Of a stretch of DNA of 64,000 bases, positions 38,448-47,404 are shown piece by piece (the stretch's first letter is position 1; every line of letters starts with the position of its first letter). Position numbers and translations under genes: made by a program. The DNA is from Paenibacillus plantiphilus (lineage in GTDB: Bacteria > Bacillota > Bacilli > Paenibacillales > Paenibacillaceae): the NCBI RefSeq assembly GCF_927798095.1, contig NZ_CAKMMF010000025.1, positions 37,161 to 101,160 of the forward strand. The letters run 5' to 3'. A model generated the notes under the pieces. It was not told the origin of the DNA and ran no database searches. It was given only the letters and a program-made list of their open reading frames with translations.

Positions 38448-40343
38448 ATGGATTGGGAAGCTCACATCGAACGGTGGAGCCGAACCGCTGTTAGACTACT
38501 GGATATTCGACAGTATTGCATGGAGAATGGAACTGTCCCTGATCGCTTTGTGGCGCATACCAGCTTTTTCGTAGTTACTACTCGTGGAGAGGCGAGAGTG
38601 AGTCTATCGGGAACAGTCTATCAAACCCGTACTCTTCACATTTTGCACGGAGGAAAGGAAGCGGAGGTGGATTTTATGCCGCTAGGAAACAATTTTGCCT
38701 GCTATTTGATTCTGTATAAAGCCGCTTGTGAATCGCCGGAGGATTGGGAGAGCTTCTATATGCCGTATGCATTCACTCCTTATGCGCTGCTGCCGCTGCA
38801 GGAAAAGTGTCAAGCCATGAATCGACTGTGGCAGCAAGCAACCCCGATGGACAAACTGCAGGCGCAGGCTGCCTTTCTTTCGTTTGTGTATGAGGTTATG
38901 CGGCAAATCTGCACGTCAGCAGCGGACAACAGCAGACCGAACTCGGTAACCGAAGCGATACACTATATTCATGAGCATTACAGAGAGTCGATTACAGCCG
39001 AGAAATTGGCCGGGATTTACAATTGCAGCGTGAGCTACTTGTCTCGTTTGTTCAAAAACCAGCTTGGAGTCGGTCCGATTGAATACCTGATTCATGTTCG
39101 CATTCACAAATCAAAGCAGTTTTTGCTGAAATCGGAGGCTCGTATTCAGGAAGTAGCCGGCAGCGTTGGTTATGCGGATGTCTATTATTTCAGTCGTTTG
39201 TTCAAAAAGCATACGGGCTGCTCTCCGCTTCAATTTCGGGAAGACAATCGGCAGGCTGTTCAGAATAATCCATTATGTCTATTAAAATCGTCTATTGTAT
39301 CCCCAAAGCCAGTTTCTCATAATGAGAATGAGAGTTATTATCAATGGATTGGGGAAGGGGACACATCGATGTTCAGATTTTCAAGACCATCGTTCGGAGC
39401 AATGATGCTATTATGCACAACCTTGCTTCTGAGCGCATGTCAGGCAAGCAGCAACACAGGAACGACGGACTCCCAGCCTGCTCCAGCAAATACCGCTAAG
39501 GACAACACGGCTGTGGAAACACGTATTTACGAGCATTTGAAGGGCAAGACGGAAATTCCTGTGAAGCCTCAGCGGGTGATCAGCCTCTTTCATTTAGGTG
39601 AACTGATGGCGCTTGGGGTAAAGCCGGTAGGTGCAACTACCTACATTTTGAATAATCCGCTGTTAAGCGATACTTCTGATATTGCAGATGTTGGAGTTCC
39701 GCCTGATGTGGAGATGATTCTGTCGCTGGAGCCCGACCTGATTGTTACAACGGGGCCATTCGCGGAGGTAGTAGAGGGCGGGTACGAAGCACTGAACCGG
39801 ATCGCGCCAACAATTGTTGTGGAGCAGTACAATGATCCGGTCAAGGATGTCGAAATGTTTGGTGATATTCTCGGCAAGCAAGAGGAAGCGCGGCAATGGA
39901 ATGAGGCATTTGCGACAAAAATAGCCGAATATAGAGAGAAGATTAGCCCGTTTATTGGGGCTGATGAAACCTTCTCGATTTTGAATGTGCGTCCCGGTGC
40001 GTTTTATGTTTACGGTGATACCAATATGGGAGGCAACATTATTTACAAGTATCTGGGTTTGAAGTCAAACGAAAAAGTAAAAACTGACGTCATTAATGGT
40101 GAAACATGGGAAATATCTGCGGAGGTGATTCCGGATTTCATAGGTGATCGATTATTTCTGGCTGTGAATGAAGGAGCAGAGGGAGACATGAAGGAGGTAG
40201 AAAAGTTAATACAGAATTCGCCAGCAGGGAAAGCGGGAAGGATCTACAATATTGATTTCGATCAATTTCTTCCCAGTGATCCGATTTCAGTAGAACAACA
40301 GCTGGATATCATCGTTAATTTACTGATTGGAAACAACAAATAA
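38448..40343 (+). CDS. AraC regulator fused in frame to an iron-siderophore lipoprotein (nested gene 1)
   Basis: The 631-residue frame starts at ATG 38448 after GAGGGGGAG. Residues about 1-155 are an AraC ligand domain; about 170-270 carry two helix-turn-helix motifs (AEKLAGIYNCSVSYLSRLF, IQEVAGSVGYADVYYFSRLF). From Met308 (ATG 39369, GGGGAAGGGG 9 bases upstream) a new signal peptide and lipobox LLLSAC appear, then a periplasmic-binding fold of the FecB/BtuF type. A Fur-box-like site lies at 39329-39343, just before that ATG. The same frame may thus yield a regulator-like fusion and a separate lipoprotein. Bacillus Btr also joins AraC to such a fold, but to my knowledge without a lipobox. It follows the MFS gene by 14 bases. 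Confidence 0.82.
   Translation: MDWEAHIERWSRTAVRLLDIRQYCMENGTVPDRFVAHTSFFVVTTRGEARVSLSGTVYQTRTLHILHGGKEAEVDFMPLGNNFACYLILYKAACESPEDWESFYMPYAFTPYALLPLQEKCQAMNRLWQQATPMDKLQAQAAFLSFVYEVMRQICTSAADNSRPNSVTEAIHYIHEHYRESITAEKLAGIYNCSVSYLSRLFKNQLGVGPIEYLIHVRIHKSKQFLLKSEARIQEVAGSVGYADVYYFSRLFKKHTGCSPLQFREDNRQAVQNNPLCLLKSSIVSPKPVSHNENESYYQWIGEGDTSMFRFSRPSFGAMMLLCTTLLLSACQASSNTGTTDSQPAPANTAKDNTAVETRIYEHLKGKTEIPVKPQRVISLFHLGELMALGVKPVGATTYILNNPLLSDTSDIADVGVPPDVEMILSLEPDLIVTTGPFAEVVEGGYEALNRIAPTIVVEQYNDPVKDVEMFGDILGKQEEARQWNEAFATKIAEYREKISPFIGADETFSILNVRPGAFYVYGDTNMGGNIIYKYLGLKSNEKVKTDVINGETWEISAEVIPDFIGDRLFLAVNEGAEGDMKEVEKLIQNSPAGKAGRIYNIDFDQFLPSDPISVEQQLDIIVNLLIGNNK
39329..39343 (+). promoter_or_regulatory. 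Intragenic Fur-box-like site in nested gene 1
   Basis: TGAGAGT-T-ATTATCA matches the 7-1-7 Fur consensus TGATAAT-n-ATTATCA at 12 of 14 positions. It lies 26 bases before the internal ATG of the lipoprotein part. Confidence 0.55.
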
Positions 40344-40414
40344 AAGAATACATGCATCTAGCCTCTGCTTCGATATAGCCGAAAACGACATGGTTTAGGT
40401 GGAGGGGTTGGCAT

Positions 40415-40588
40415 GTGCAACCTTATCGAACATTCTCAATTGTGCTCGGCGGCGTATTGTGGTTTTGCACAGCCACGGTCAAGCCGAGAAGTTACATCAA
40501 GATTATTGCAGCTATGAGTATAGCTGTTACTTCAAGATATTGTTTCATACTGGCGGCGGTACTCCGCCTCTCTATCAAGATCCCCTGA
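40415..40588 (+). CDS. Possible small membrane protein (57 aa)
   Basis: GTG 40415 has GGAGGGG 7 bases upstream. The frame encodes two hydrophobic stretches (about 8-22 and 31-50) and ends right at a terminator. I recognise no family, and two other short frames overlap it, including a 34-codon one from ATG 40413. The good ribosome site and terminator support expression, but coding potential is uncertain. Confidence 0.35.
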   Translation: MQPYRTFSIVLGGVLWFCTATVKPRSYIKIIAAMSIAVTSRYCFILAAVLRLSIKIP

Positions 40589-40609
40589 ACGGCAGGGGAT
40601 CTTTTTTTA
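40578..40609 (+). terminator. Strong terminator upstream of the tetR gene
   Basis: AGATCCCCT (40578-40586) pairs with AGGGGATCT (40594-40602), followed by seven T residues. It separates the iron operon from the tetR-DUF3995 unit. Confidence 0.85.
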
Positions 40610-40624
40610 CGATTTTATGAACGC

Positions 40625-40693
40625 TATCGTACAGATGTGGTGCAAAGCAAGAATATAGCATATACTGGATGTATCTAGACGATATCGTACAGA
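40625..40693 (+). promoter_or_regulatory. Operator candidates: direct repeat TATCGTACAGA
   Basis: TATCGTACAGA occurs at 40625-40635 and again at 40683-40693, the second just before the TetR gene. A TATACT -10-like element lies between them. The two copies could bind the TetR protein encoded next. Confidence 0.5.
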
Positions 40694-40706
40694 AAGAACG
40701 ATTGCC

Positions 40707-41261
40707 ATGCCGAAAGTTATTGTGACGGAAGAACAGTGGATTCAGTTAGGCGCAGAACGGTTTGCCCGGGGCGGGCCCGAAGCATTAGTAATTGAGAGTA
40801 TGTCGTCGGAGCTAAAGTGCAGTAAAAGCAGCTTTTACTGGTATTTTACCAATCGTAGTGCGTTCATTCGGCGAATCGTGGATGATTGGATCGAAAAGTC
40901 GACACAACAGGTGATAACAGCTTCATTGGAGCCAATTGCGGCAGAAGAAAAGCTGACAGAGCTGCTTTGCCAGATGTTCGCGGTTACGCGGAAGGGGGAT
41001 TTTCTATTCTATCTCCGAAAGCTGTCAGCGGAAGAATCTGATTATCAGGAAGTGCTCGATCAAATGGAGCGGGCCAGAATGAACGTTGCACAAGCGTTAT
41101 TCATGCAGATTGGCTTGCCCGCAGAGGCTGCTGCTCATAAGGCTTGGTTTCTCTACCATTATTACCTTGGATGGTATGAGCGGCACAAATTGCATCAGCT
41201 CACGGAGGAAGACGTGCTTCATCATGTAACTTTGCTTCGAGAGCATCTGATACAGCTTTAA
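40707..41261 (+). CDS. TetR-family regulator
   Basis: A 184-residue regulator. The N-terminal helix-turn-helix has IESMSSELKCSKSSFYWYFTNRSAF, a form common in TetR proteins. The C-terminal ligand domain is helical. ATG 40707 has only a weak ribosome site. Two TATCGTACAGA repeats flank the likely promoter, so autorepression is likely. It precedes a DUF3995 membrane protein gene by 12 bases and may control it. Confidence 0.88.
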   Translation: MPKVIVTEEQWIQLGAERFARGGPEALVIESMSSELKCSKSSFYWYFTNRSAFIRRIVDDWIEKSTQQVITASLEPIAAEEKLTELLCQMFAVTRKGDFLFYLRKLSAEESDYQEVLDQMERARMNVAQALFMQIGLPAEAAAHKAWFLYHYYLGWYERHKLHQLTEEDVLHHVTLLREHLIQL

Positions 41262-41273
41262 GGAGGGCGTCAT

Positions 41274-41693
41274 ATGGTTGAACTGCTGACCTGGTTTGTT
41301 GGAACAGTCTCGTTCCTCTTAAGTGGTGTTCATGTTTATTGGGTGTCAGGCGGTAGGAAAGGGCTTCGCATCGCTGTTCCAACCGCGGGGGAGGAGCCGT
41401 TGTTCCGTCCATCTAAATCTGCCACAGGTGTTGTTGCCGTATTATTGGCCGCAATGGGTTGGTTCGTCTTTCAATTGGGCGGGTATGGGCAGCCGATTTT
41501 CCCCGAGTGGCTATTTCTGTATGTCGGCTGGGGCCTGGCAATCTTGTTTATTTTGCGAGCAATCGGAGATTTTAGATGGTTAGGGTTTTTCAAGAGCAAC
41601 AAAGGGACTCCCTTTGCCGAGTGGGATAGCGTTCTTTTTTCCCCGCTTTGCTTGCTTTTAGGGGTTAGTCTGATTTTGATTACAGTTGCTTGA
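41274..41693 (+). CDS. DUF3995-type membrane protein
   Basis: A 139-residue protein with four hydrophobic segments and a GVHVYWVSGG motif near the first, as seen in DUF3995 proteins. TAAGGAGGG precedes ATG 41274. The gene follows tetR directly, so it probably belongs to the same transcript. The biochemical function of this family is unknown to me. Confidence 0.75.
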   Translation: MVELLTWFVGTVSFLLSGVHVYWVSGGRKGLRIAVPTAGEEPLFRPSKSATGVVAVLLAAMGWFVFQLGGYGQPIFPEWLFLYVGWGLAILFILRAIGDFRWLGFFKSNKGTPFAEWDSVLFSPLCLLLGVSLILITVA

Positions 41694-41748
41694 AAGTGTG
41701 CTCCATTAGGAACGGTGGAGTTGATCCCAGACAGAAGAGGTGAGAAGT

Positions 41749-42279
41749 GTGCGGCTGATTATGAGCATTACGGATAGTGATTTTTTCGGCGGGGAACCGC
41801 TATTCTTGGACTATGTGTCTCGGCATGCGTCCAGGGGCGTGCTGATCAATGAAGATAGGCAAGTCGCTATGATGGAAATGTCGAGCCTCAATTTATATAA
41901 GCTGCCCGGTGGCGGTTTAGAAGAGGGGGAGGATAGAGAAACGGCATTTTTGCGTGAGCTTAAGGAAGAGACGGGCTTCGATGCTGTCATTCTGCTTGAA
42001 CTAGGGTACATGGATGAACATAAATATAGGAATCAATATATGCAAAGATCCTATTGCTATATCGCCAAGGTCGCGAGCGAGCAAGGGACTGCGGCGTTAA
42101 CGGAGGACGAGATTCTACTTGGCTTGCGGCTGAAATGGATGAGCCTCGAAGATGCTATTGTCCAAGTGAAATACTCAATTCGTCATTGTGATGAGTATTC
42201 CGAGATGTTTATGCTTCGCAGGGATCTTGCGATTCTAGAGCTTGCAAGCCGCTTACTGGATGAAAACATTACTGGATGA
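41749..42279 (+). CDS. Nudix hydrolase
   Basis: About 176 residues. The Nudix box reads GGGLEEGEDRETAFLRELKE followed by ETG, with all catalytic acidic residues present. The start is set at GTG 41749, with AGAGG at 41736-41740; the in-frame GTG at 41740 overlaps that site. The substrate could be a nucleoside diphosphate linked to a sugar or an oxidised nucleotide. It appears to be transcribed alone. Confidence 0.88.
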   Translation: MRLIMSITDSDFFGGEPLFLDYVSRHASRGVLINEDRQVAMMEMSSLNLYKLPGGGLEEGEDRETAFLRELKEETGFDAVILLELGYMDEHKYRNQYMQRSYCYIAKVASEQGTAALTEDEILLGLRLKWMSLEDAIVQVKYSIRHCDEYSEMFMLRRDLAILELASRLLDENITG

Positions 42280-42286
42280 AAACGTA

Positions 42287-42316
42287 TTGACAACCATTCC
42301 CTGAAAGCATTATGAT
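42287..42316 (+). promoter_or_regulatory. Strong sigma-A promoter before a 35-codon gene
   Basis: TTGACA (42287-42292) and TATGAT (42311-42316) are 18 bases apart. The transcript would begin near 42323. Confidence 0.7.
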
Positions 42317-42353
42317 AAACACTATCTTAATTAGAAAGGAGGCCGACAAGACA

Positions 42354-42461
42354 TGACCGTACTTCACAATCGCCGCAATGCTGCCAAATCGTCGCAAATA
42401 AATAATCGCTTCATTGTCCATCGGCCTCTACGGGCCCAAGCAAAGAAAAGACAAGGATAAC
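42354..42461 (+). CDS. Small basic peptide gene (35 aa)
   Basis: ATG 42354 follows AAAGGAGG. The encoded peptide is very basic and Asn/Arg-rich, without a hydrophobic segment. It has its own strong promoter at 42287 and a strong terminator at 42520, so it is a self-contained transcription unit lying just upstream of rtcB. I recognise no family. The stretch from 42462 to 42519 has no further gene. It could act as a leader peptide, a small regulator or the coding part of a structured RNA. Confidence 0.5.
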
Positions 42462-42519
42462 GTCTTCTCTCCCCTTAATGGGAGAAGAACGGCTAACCTC
42501 TAATTTCACATTGCGCGAA

Positions 42520-42550
42520 GACCGTAAGCGATGGGGCTTACGGTCTTTTT
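42520..42550 (+). terminator. Terminator after the 35-codon gene
   Basis: GACCGTAAGC (42520-42529) pairs with GCTTACGGTC (42536-42545), followed by TTTTT. Confidence 0.85.
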
Positions 42551-42651
42551 GCGTTCTCATTAGGGCTTAACACTAGAATCACCGGTTGACGGCTCATTCT
42601 CCCATTATGACTATCATTTTTATTTATTAAAGAGAGGAAGCAACTGACAAT

Positions 42652-44077
42652 ATGAATTCAAACGATCCTTATTATCGGCGAATCGATCTTCCTGCGGGAG
42701 ATCTGCACGTATTCGCGCATGATGATTTATTCCATGCCATTGGGGGCCAAAGTGCTCGAAATGGCGAACAACAATTTGCAGATTCCTAATATCCGGTATA
42801 TGAGCTACACGCCCGATGCCCAAGTCGGAGTGGGCACTTGTATCGGTACGACGGCGGTTTGGGGGACAGAGGACGGCTTCGTGTCGCCATCCATCGTCGG
42901 CAGCGATATCGGATGCGGCATGCGGGTGCATCTGACGAATTTGCAAGCGCATGAGCTGCAGGACGTCAAGCTCCGCCGCAAGCTGGTCAAAGCGATCGAG
43001 AAGCGGATACCAGTGGAAAATCATGCGAGAGGCTATTTCTCCGACATCCGCTTGGAGGATGTGCTGCGCAAGGGCCTTCACGGCCTGCCAGGCAAGTATG
43101 TTCCTGATATGTATACGCCGAGAAAGGCGACCTCGCTCACCCATGTTGAATGCAGCCGGTTCCGGTTCGATGAAAGTGAACTCGACCGTATTCCAGAACA
43201 GGCATGGCATCGGGCACATCGCCAACTTGGCACTCTTGGCAACGGCAATCATTTTATCGAAATTCAGGCTCTGAGCATTAACGAAGAGAACCGCCATATC
43301 GCGGAGCGCTGGGGGTTAAGGGACGGTCAAGTCGTCGTTATGATCCATTCCGGCTCCCGTTCCTGGGGCGGTACAGTCAACCAAATTTGCAGCTCGCAAG
43401 TCGTAAAGACGATGAGCAGGCTCGGACTTGGGACAGCTGATCCCAAGCTCGCCTACGCGCCGCTGGATAGCGAAGCTGGCCAGACGTACACGAATCTGAT
43501 GTATTCGGCGCTCAACTTCGCCGTAGCCAATCGGCACTTGATGGCTTTCGCCGTCCGTGACGCATTTCGGGAGACGTTCGGTTCCAAGGCGGAGCTGAGC
43601 ACGCTTTATGATTTGATGCATAATTACGCTTGCGAGGAAAGCCATGGCGATGAGCCGCTGTTCGTTCATCGCAAAGGCACTACGCGTGCGCTTCCGGCCG
43701 GACATTCCGGCAATCCGGAGCCCTATCGCGACACGGGACATCCTGCACTTATTCCTGGCTCCATGGGAACTGCCTCGTACTTGATGGCGGGCTTGCCGGA
43801 AGGTGCACGGAATTATCATTCGATCTGCCACGGGGCAGGCAGGGTCCGTTCACGGAACGCGACCAAGCAGCTCGTCACACTAGACGAGTTCGCATCCTCC
43901 CTTCGCATCGGGCAGGAGGACGAGATCGTGCTCAATCATCGGGCGCTGGAAGCGCTGATTGATGAGTCACCTCAAGCGTACAAGGATGTAGACCAAATTA
44001 TAGAGAGCGTCGTTCAGGCGGGTCTGGCCTCTGTCGTGGCCAAGTGCCGCCCTCTGGCGGCGGTAAAAGGGGTGTAA
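42652..44077 (+). CDS. rtcB: RtcB-family RNA ligase, apparent frameshift near the start
   Basis: RtcB joins RNA 2',3'-cyclic phosphate or 3'-phosphate ends to 5'-OH ends. Conserved signatures are present: SDIGCGMRVHL, GNGNHF, HSGSRSWG and the guanylation site CHGAGR. The natural N-terminus appears to start at ATG 42652 (AGAGAGGAAG upstream), but its frame leaves the main frame at a run of five G at 42742-42746; four G would restore one continuous protein. The open main frame begins only at 42719, without a ribosome site. This could be a sequencing error, a phase-variable tract or an inactivated gene. It is followed by an AAA+ ATPase gene 5 bases later. Confidence 0.8.
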
Positions 44078-44082
44078 TCGAT

Positions 44083-45390
44083 ATGACTATACAATTGAAA
44101 GCGAAGGAATTGCGGTTCTTGATTCGGGCGGATCATGCCCCCGGTCAAGCGTTGGACGCTGCAAGCTATTTTAACTATATCGCGGCAGTTCAAGCCATCG
44201 TTCATGTTCTTGGCGAGCAGTTTGGGTGCAGCTTCCGTCTGTACGAGCAAGAAGACGGGTACGAGGTGTGGAACGGACTGGAGGAAGATATTCGCAGCGG
44301 ATATGACGGTGTGGAGCATATGGCCAGCTTGTTCGACATGGTGGAGACGAGCGTGTTCGACTATGAATCCGATCCTGATCCGACGCAAACGGGGTATGCG
44401 ATCAAGCCCGGTGTGCGCAATAACTTATTTGCTTATCCAGAGCATCGAGTCGCGCTTGCCAGAGTTCCGAGGTTAACGCAGCACGGTCTCGGCTATGAAG
44501 ATCTCATTTTCGGCGAGTCCGATGAGGGTCTGGTCCGATTCTTGGAAGAGATGAGGAAGCGCCAGCTTGCAAACCCCAAAATTGTTGTATTTACCGATAC
44601 AAGCGATGGGTTGGATCAGACTCGCGAGCGGGTTGCAGACTCTGTCAATCGAAGCGACGTATTCATGGAGGAAGAGCTGAAGATGCAAATTTACCGTTCG
44701 ATCGACGAATTTTTCTCCAAGGACCGTTCGTTTTTTCAAACCTACGGCATTCCTTACAAAAGAGGAATTCTACTCTACGGCAAGCCGGGCAACGGTAAGA
44801 CGACACTGGTCAAATCGATCTCTTCCACAACCGGAGCACCCGTCGCTTACTGGCAGATCACCGAGTACACGACCAGCGGCTCGATTCAACGGGTATTCGA
44901 GGCTGCTTCGCAGATGGCTCCGATGGTGCTGGTCATTGAGGACATTGATTCGATGCCGGCCTCTTGCAGATCTTATTTCCTGAATACACTGGACGGTGCG
45001 ACTTCAAAGGAGGGGATCTACCTGATCGGCACGACGAACTACCCGGAAAAAATCGATCCTGCGCTCATGAACCGGGCAGGCCGATTCGACCGGGCATACG
45101 AGGTGAAGCCGCCGAGCGAGACGCTGCGCTGTTCCTATCTGCATCATAAAGGAATGGGGCGTCTCGCGGATGAGGAGGCCGTCGCGCTGGCAGCCCGCAG
45201 GACGGAAGGATTTACGCTCGCCCAGCTAAGCGAGTTATATACCTCGGCCGCGCTGCAGATGCACTATGAGAACGAGCTCAGCCTGGAGAAGCTGATTGCC
45301 GACATGAAAGCAGATTTTGCCAAGGGACGCAGCCACGAATGGATGATGGAAGAGCGTTCTCGTAAGTTAGGTTTTGTACAAGTGGAGTGA
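44083..45390 (+). CDS. AAA+ ATPase (BCS1-like) linked to RtcB
   Basis: A 435-residue protein starting at ATG 44083 after AAAAGGGGTG. The N-terminal 190 residues are unassigned. The AAA+ core has Walker A GKPGNGKTT, Walker B VLVIEDIDS, a sensor 1 asparagine in LIGTTNYP and an arginine finger region RAGRFDR. It resembles BCS1-type remodelling ATPases. Because it follows rtcB directly, it may remodel the ligase, its tRNA substrate or a damage complex. The partnership is inferred from position. Confidence 0.85.
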   Translation: MTIQLKAKELRFLIRADHAPGQALDAASYFNYIAAVQAIVHVLGEQFGCSFRLYEQEDGYEVWNGLEEDIRSGYDGVEHMASLFDMVETSVFDYESDPDPTQTGYAIKPGVRNNLFAYPEHRVALARVPRLTQHGLGYEDLIFGESDEGLVRFLEEMRKRQLANPKIVVFTDTSDGLDQTRERVADSVNRSDVFMEEELKMQIYRSIDEFFSKDRSFFQTYGIPYKRGILLYGKPGNGKTTLVKSISSTTGAPVAYWQITEYTTSGSIQRVFEAASQMAPMVLVIEDIDSMPASCRSYFLNTLDGATSKEGIYLIGTTNYPEKIDPALMNRAGRFDRAYEVKPPSETLRCSYLHHKGMGRLADEEAVALAARRTEGFTLAQLSELYTSAALQMHYENELSLEKLIADMKADFAKGRSHEWMMEERSRKLGFVQVE

Positions 45391-45484
45391 CCTTGACTGG
45401 AATGACCCAAACTTTACGTGCCCTACTCCTGATCTACTAGATAATATGGAGATAGATCATTACGTGGAGAAAGTAGGTTGTCGA

Positions 45485-47173
45485 ATGAAGCTGAAACAAT
45501 TGGAGAGATTCATAGATCCCATCATTCTTGAGCGAGCAGAGGAGTATCGAAAAAACGGGCACATCCTTTCCATAGAAGAGACGAGTCCTACGGTTTATTA
45601 TGCCCAGGTTCAGGGGAGTGAGCTTTACAATGTGAGTATTGAGTTTAGTAAAAGCGACAATGTGTCTTTTACGGATTGTGAATGTCTTTACGAGGATACT
45701 CCGATATGCAAACATATAGCAGCTGTCCTTCTGGAAATCAGAGAGCCGACCTCCAACGAAGTGAAGGCGGCTCCCAAAACTCCCAAGAGCAAGTCTGCGA
45801 AGCTCACGGACCACCTGTTCAAGCTTGGCAAGGATGAGCTGATTGCGTTGCTTATCCATTTATCCAAAGAAATAGAGGGAGTAGAGCAAGAGCTTTCTCT
45901 GAAATTTGTCGATGCCGATCATAATGAGGGTCTGCGCCAATATAAAAAAATTATCCGAGATTCTATTAAGAAGCATTCCGATCGTCATGGCTTTGTTACT
46001 TATCGTAATGTCTTCTATGCCATATCCGGTGCCGAGAAAATAATGGAGAAAGCGGAGGAGGCCTCTGAGAAAGGAAGTCATCTTCGTACGGTTGAAATTT
46101 GCTTTTGCATCATGCATGAAATGGGGGAGTTGATGCAAACCTGCGATGATTCTGACGGATACGTTGGAGCCATGATTCAGGACTGCTTAAGATTAATCCA
46201 TCATACAGGGAGTCAACTCGAAAGGATCGTCGCCAAGGATAGATCGGTAATTTTTCAGCTGCTGCTAAAAGAGGCGCTTCATCCGAGTTTGGAGGGATGG
46301 AATGAATGGCAATTATCTCTTCTGGAAAGTGCTATATACTTAATAACGAGTGCTGCGGAAAGAAAAATGTGGGATCAGCTTTTAGAGAGCATGGAAAAGG
46401 GTGATTCTTCTTACAGCCAATATTTCTCTGAGCAGGCAGCCGGTCTCCGATATAACGTGATTCAAAAGCTTGATGGTGAAGCTCTGGCATTGAATTTCTT
46501 ACATGATAATCTCCATATTGAGGCTTTTCGTCAATGGGCGATAGAAGCTGCAATGAAGAGTGAACGGTTTGACCAAGCGCTTCAATTAGCCGAACAAGGT
46601 GAACATCAGGACGCAGCTAAACCTGGTCTTGTTGTTAAATGGAAAAAGCTCCGCTATGAAATATATGAGCTTACCGGCCAAGTAGGGCTTCAAATAAAGC
46701 TTGCCGAGGAGTTCGTAATAGAGGGTGAATATTCGTATTATGCACGGTTAAAAGGATTATATGGCAAGGATGATTGGGCGGCTGCATACGAGAGGATTCT
46801 GGACAGGTTGGATACTACTAGAAGAAAAAACTGGAATGCAGATTACTTATACACCCGGGTACTTGTAGAAGAAAAAGAAACGAAGAGATTGCTGGATTAT
46901 GTTCAGAAGCAAGAAAGCACCGTTGTGGAGTACTATCCTCATCTCGTCGGCGAGCATGCGGAAGAAGTGTTCGTTATATTCCATCAATTTATAATGAATC
47001 AAACGGCGCGATCTTCCAATCGAAAAGAGTATCAGAAGGTGTGCGAGGTGATCCGTCACCTCATTAAGGCAGGCGGAGAAGCCCATGCGAAGGAAATCAT
47101 CGAACAACTGGGTCTAGCTTATCCGAATAGGCGTGCTCTCATTGACGAGCTGCAAAAGATAAAACTACCCTAA
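45485..47173 (+). CDS. SWIM zinc-finger protein
   Basis: A protein of about 562 residues. A SWIM motif lies in the N-terminal 100 residues: CEC followed by CKHIAAVLL (CxCx(n)CxH). The rest is helical and repeat-like without further domains that I recognise. SWIM fingers bind DNA or proteins and occur in helicase- and nuclease-associated factors. The start at ATG 45485 has GGAGAAAG nearby; an in-frame TTG at 45374 would overlap the ATPase gene. It completes a cluster with rtcB and the AAA+ gene. Confidence 0.78.
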   Translation: MKLKQLERFIDPIILERAEEYRKNGHILSIEETSPTVYYAQVQGSELYNVSIEFSKSDNVSFTDCECLYEDTPICKHIAAVLLEIREPTSNEVKAAPKTPKSKSAKLTDHLFKLGKDELIALLIHLSKEIEGVEQELSLKFVDADHNEGLRQYKKIIRDSIKKHSDRHGFVTYRNVFYAISGAEKIMEKAEEASEKGSHLRTVEICFCIMHEMGELMQTCDDSDGYVGAMIQDCLRLIHHTGSQLERIVAKDRSVIFQLLLKEALHPSLEGWNEWQLSLLESAIYLITSAAERKMWDQLLESMEKGDSSYSQYFSEQAAGLRYNVIQKLDGEALALNFLHDNLHIEAFRQWAIEAAMKSERFDQALQLAEQGEHQDAAKPGLVVKWKKLRYEIYELTGQVGLQIKLAEEFVIEGEYSYYARLKGLYGKDDWAAAYERILDRLDTTRRKNWNADYLYTRVLVEEKETKRLLDYVQKQESTVVEYYPHLVGEHAEEVFVIFHQFIMNQTARSSNRKEYQKVCEVIRHLIKAGGEAHAKEIIEQLGLAYPNRRALIDELQKIKLP

Positions 47174-47230
47174 TCTCCGGGCTGCTTTCTCACTTGCGAA
47201 TATCCAATAAAGCAGGTTGCATCTAATGGG

Positions 47231-47260
47231 TTGCAACTCTGCAAAGGCGTATGTTAGAAT
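47231..47260 (+). promoter_or_regulatory. Promoter of the hflX leader
   Basis: TTGCAA (47231-47236) and TAGAAT (47255-47260) are 18 bases apart, giving a start near 47267. The transcript would then carry about 400 bases of leader. Confidence 0.55.
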
Positions 47261-47292
47261 GGGTTTACTTAAATTGGAACGGAGGGTTACGT

Positions 47293-47331
47293 GTGATAGA
47301 CTATATCCGAGTTAGAACTTTGCGCGGCTAA
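47293..47331 (+). CDS. 12-residue leader peptide upstream of hflX
   Basis: GTG 47293 follows GGAGGG and encodes MIDYIRVRTLRG, then TAA. RVR and LR resemble the Arg-x-Arg macrolide-arrest motifs of erm-type leader peptides. Its position at the head of a structured leader suggests ribosome stalling controls hflX. Confidence 0.55.
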   Translation: MIDYIRVRTLRG

Positions 47332-47404
47332 TTGAATAGCGCCAAGGCTCTGCCTGTGTGCAGAGGACTTAGGATAGGTCTGCCCCATTAAAGGTAACCC
47401 ACAT

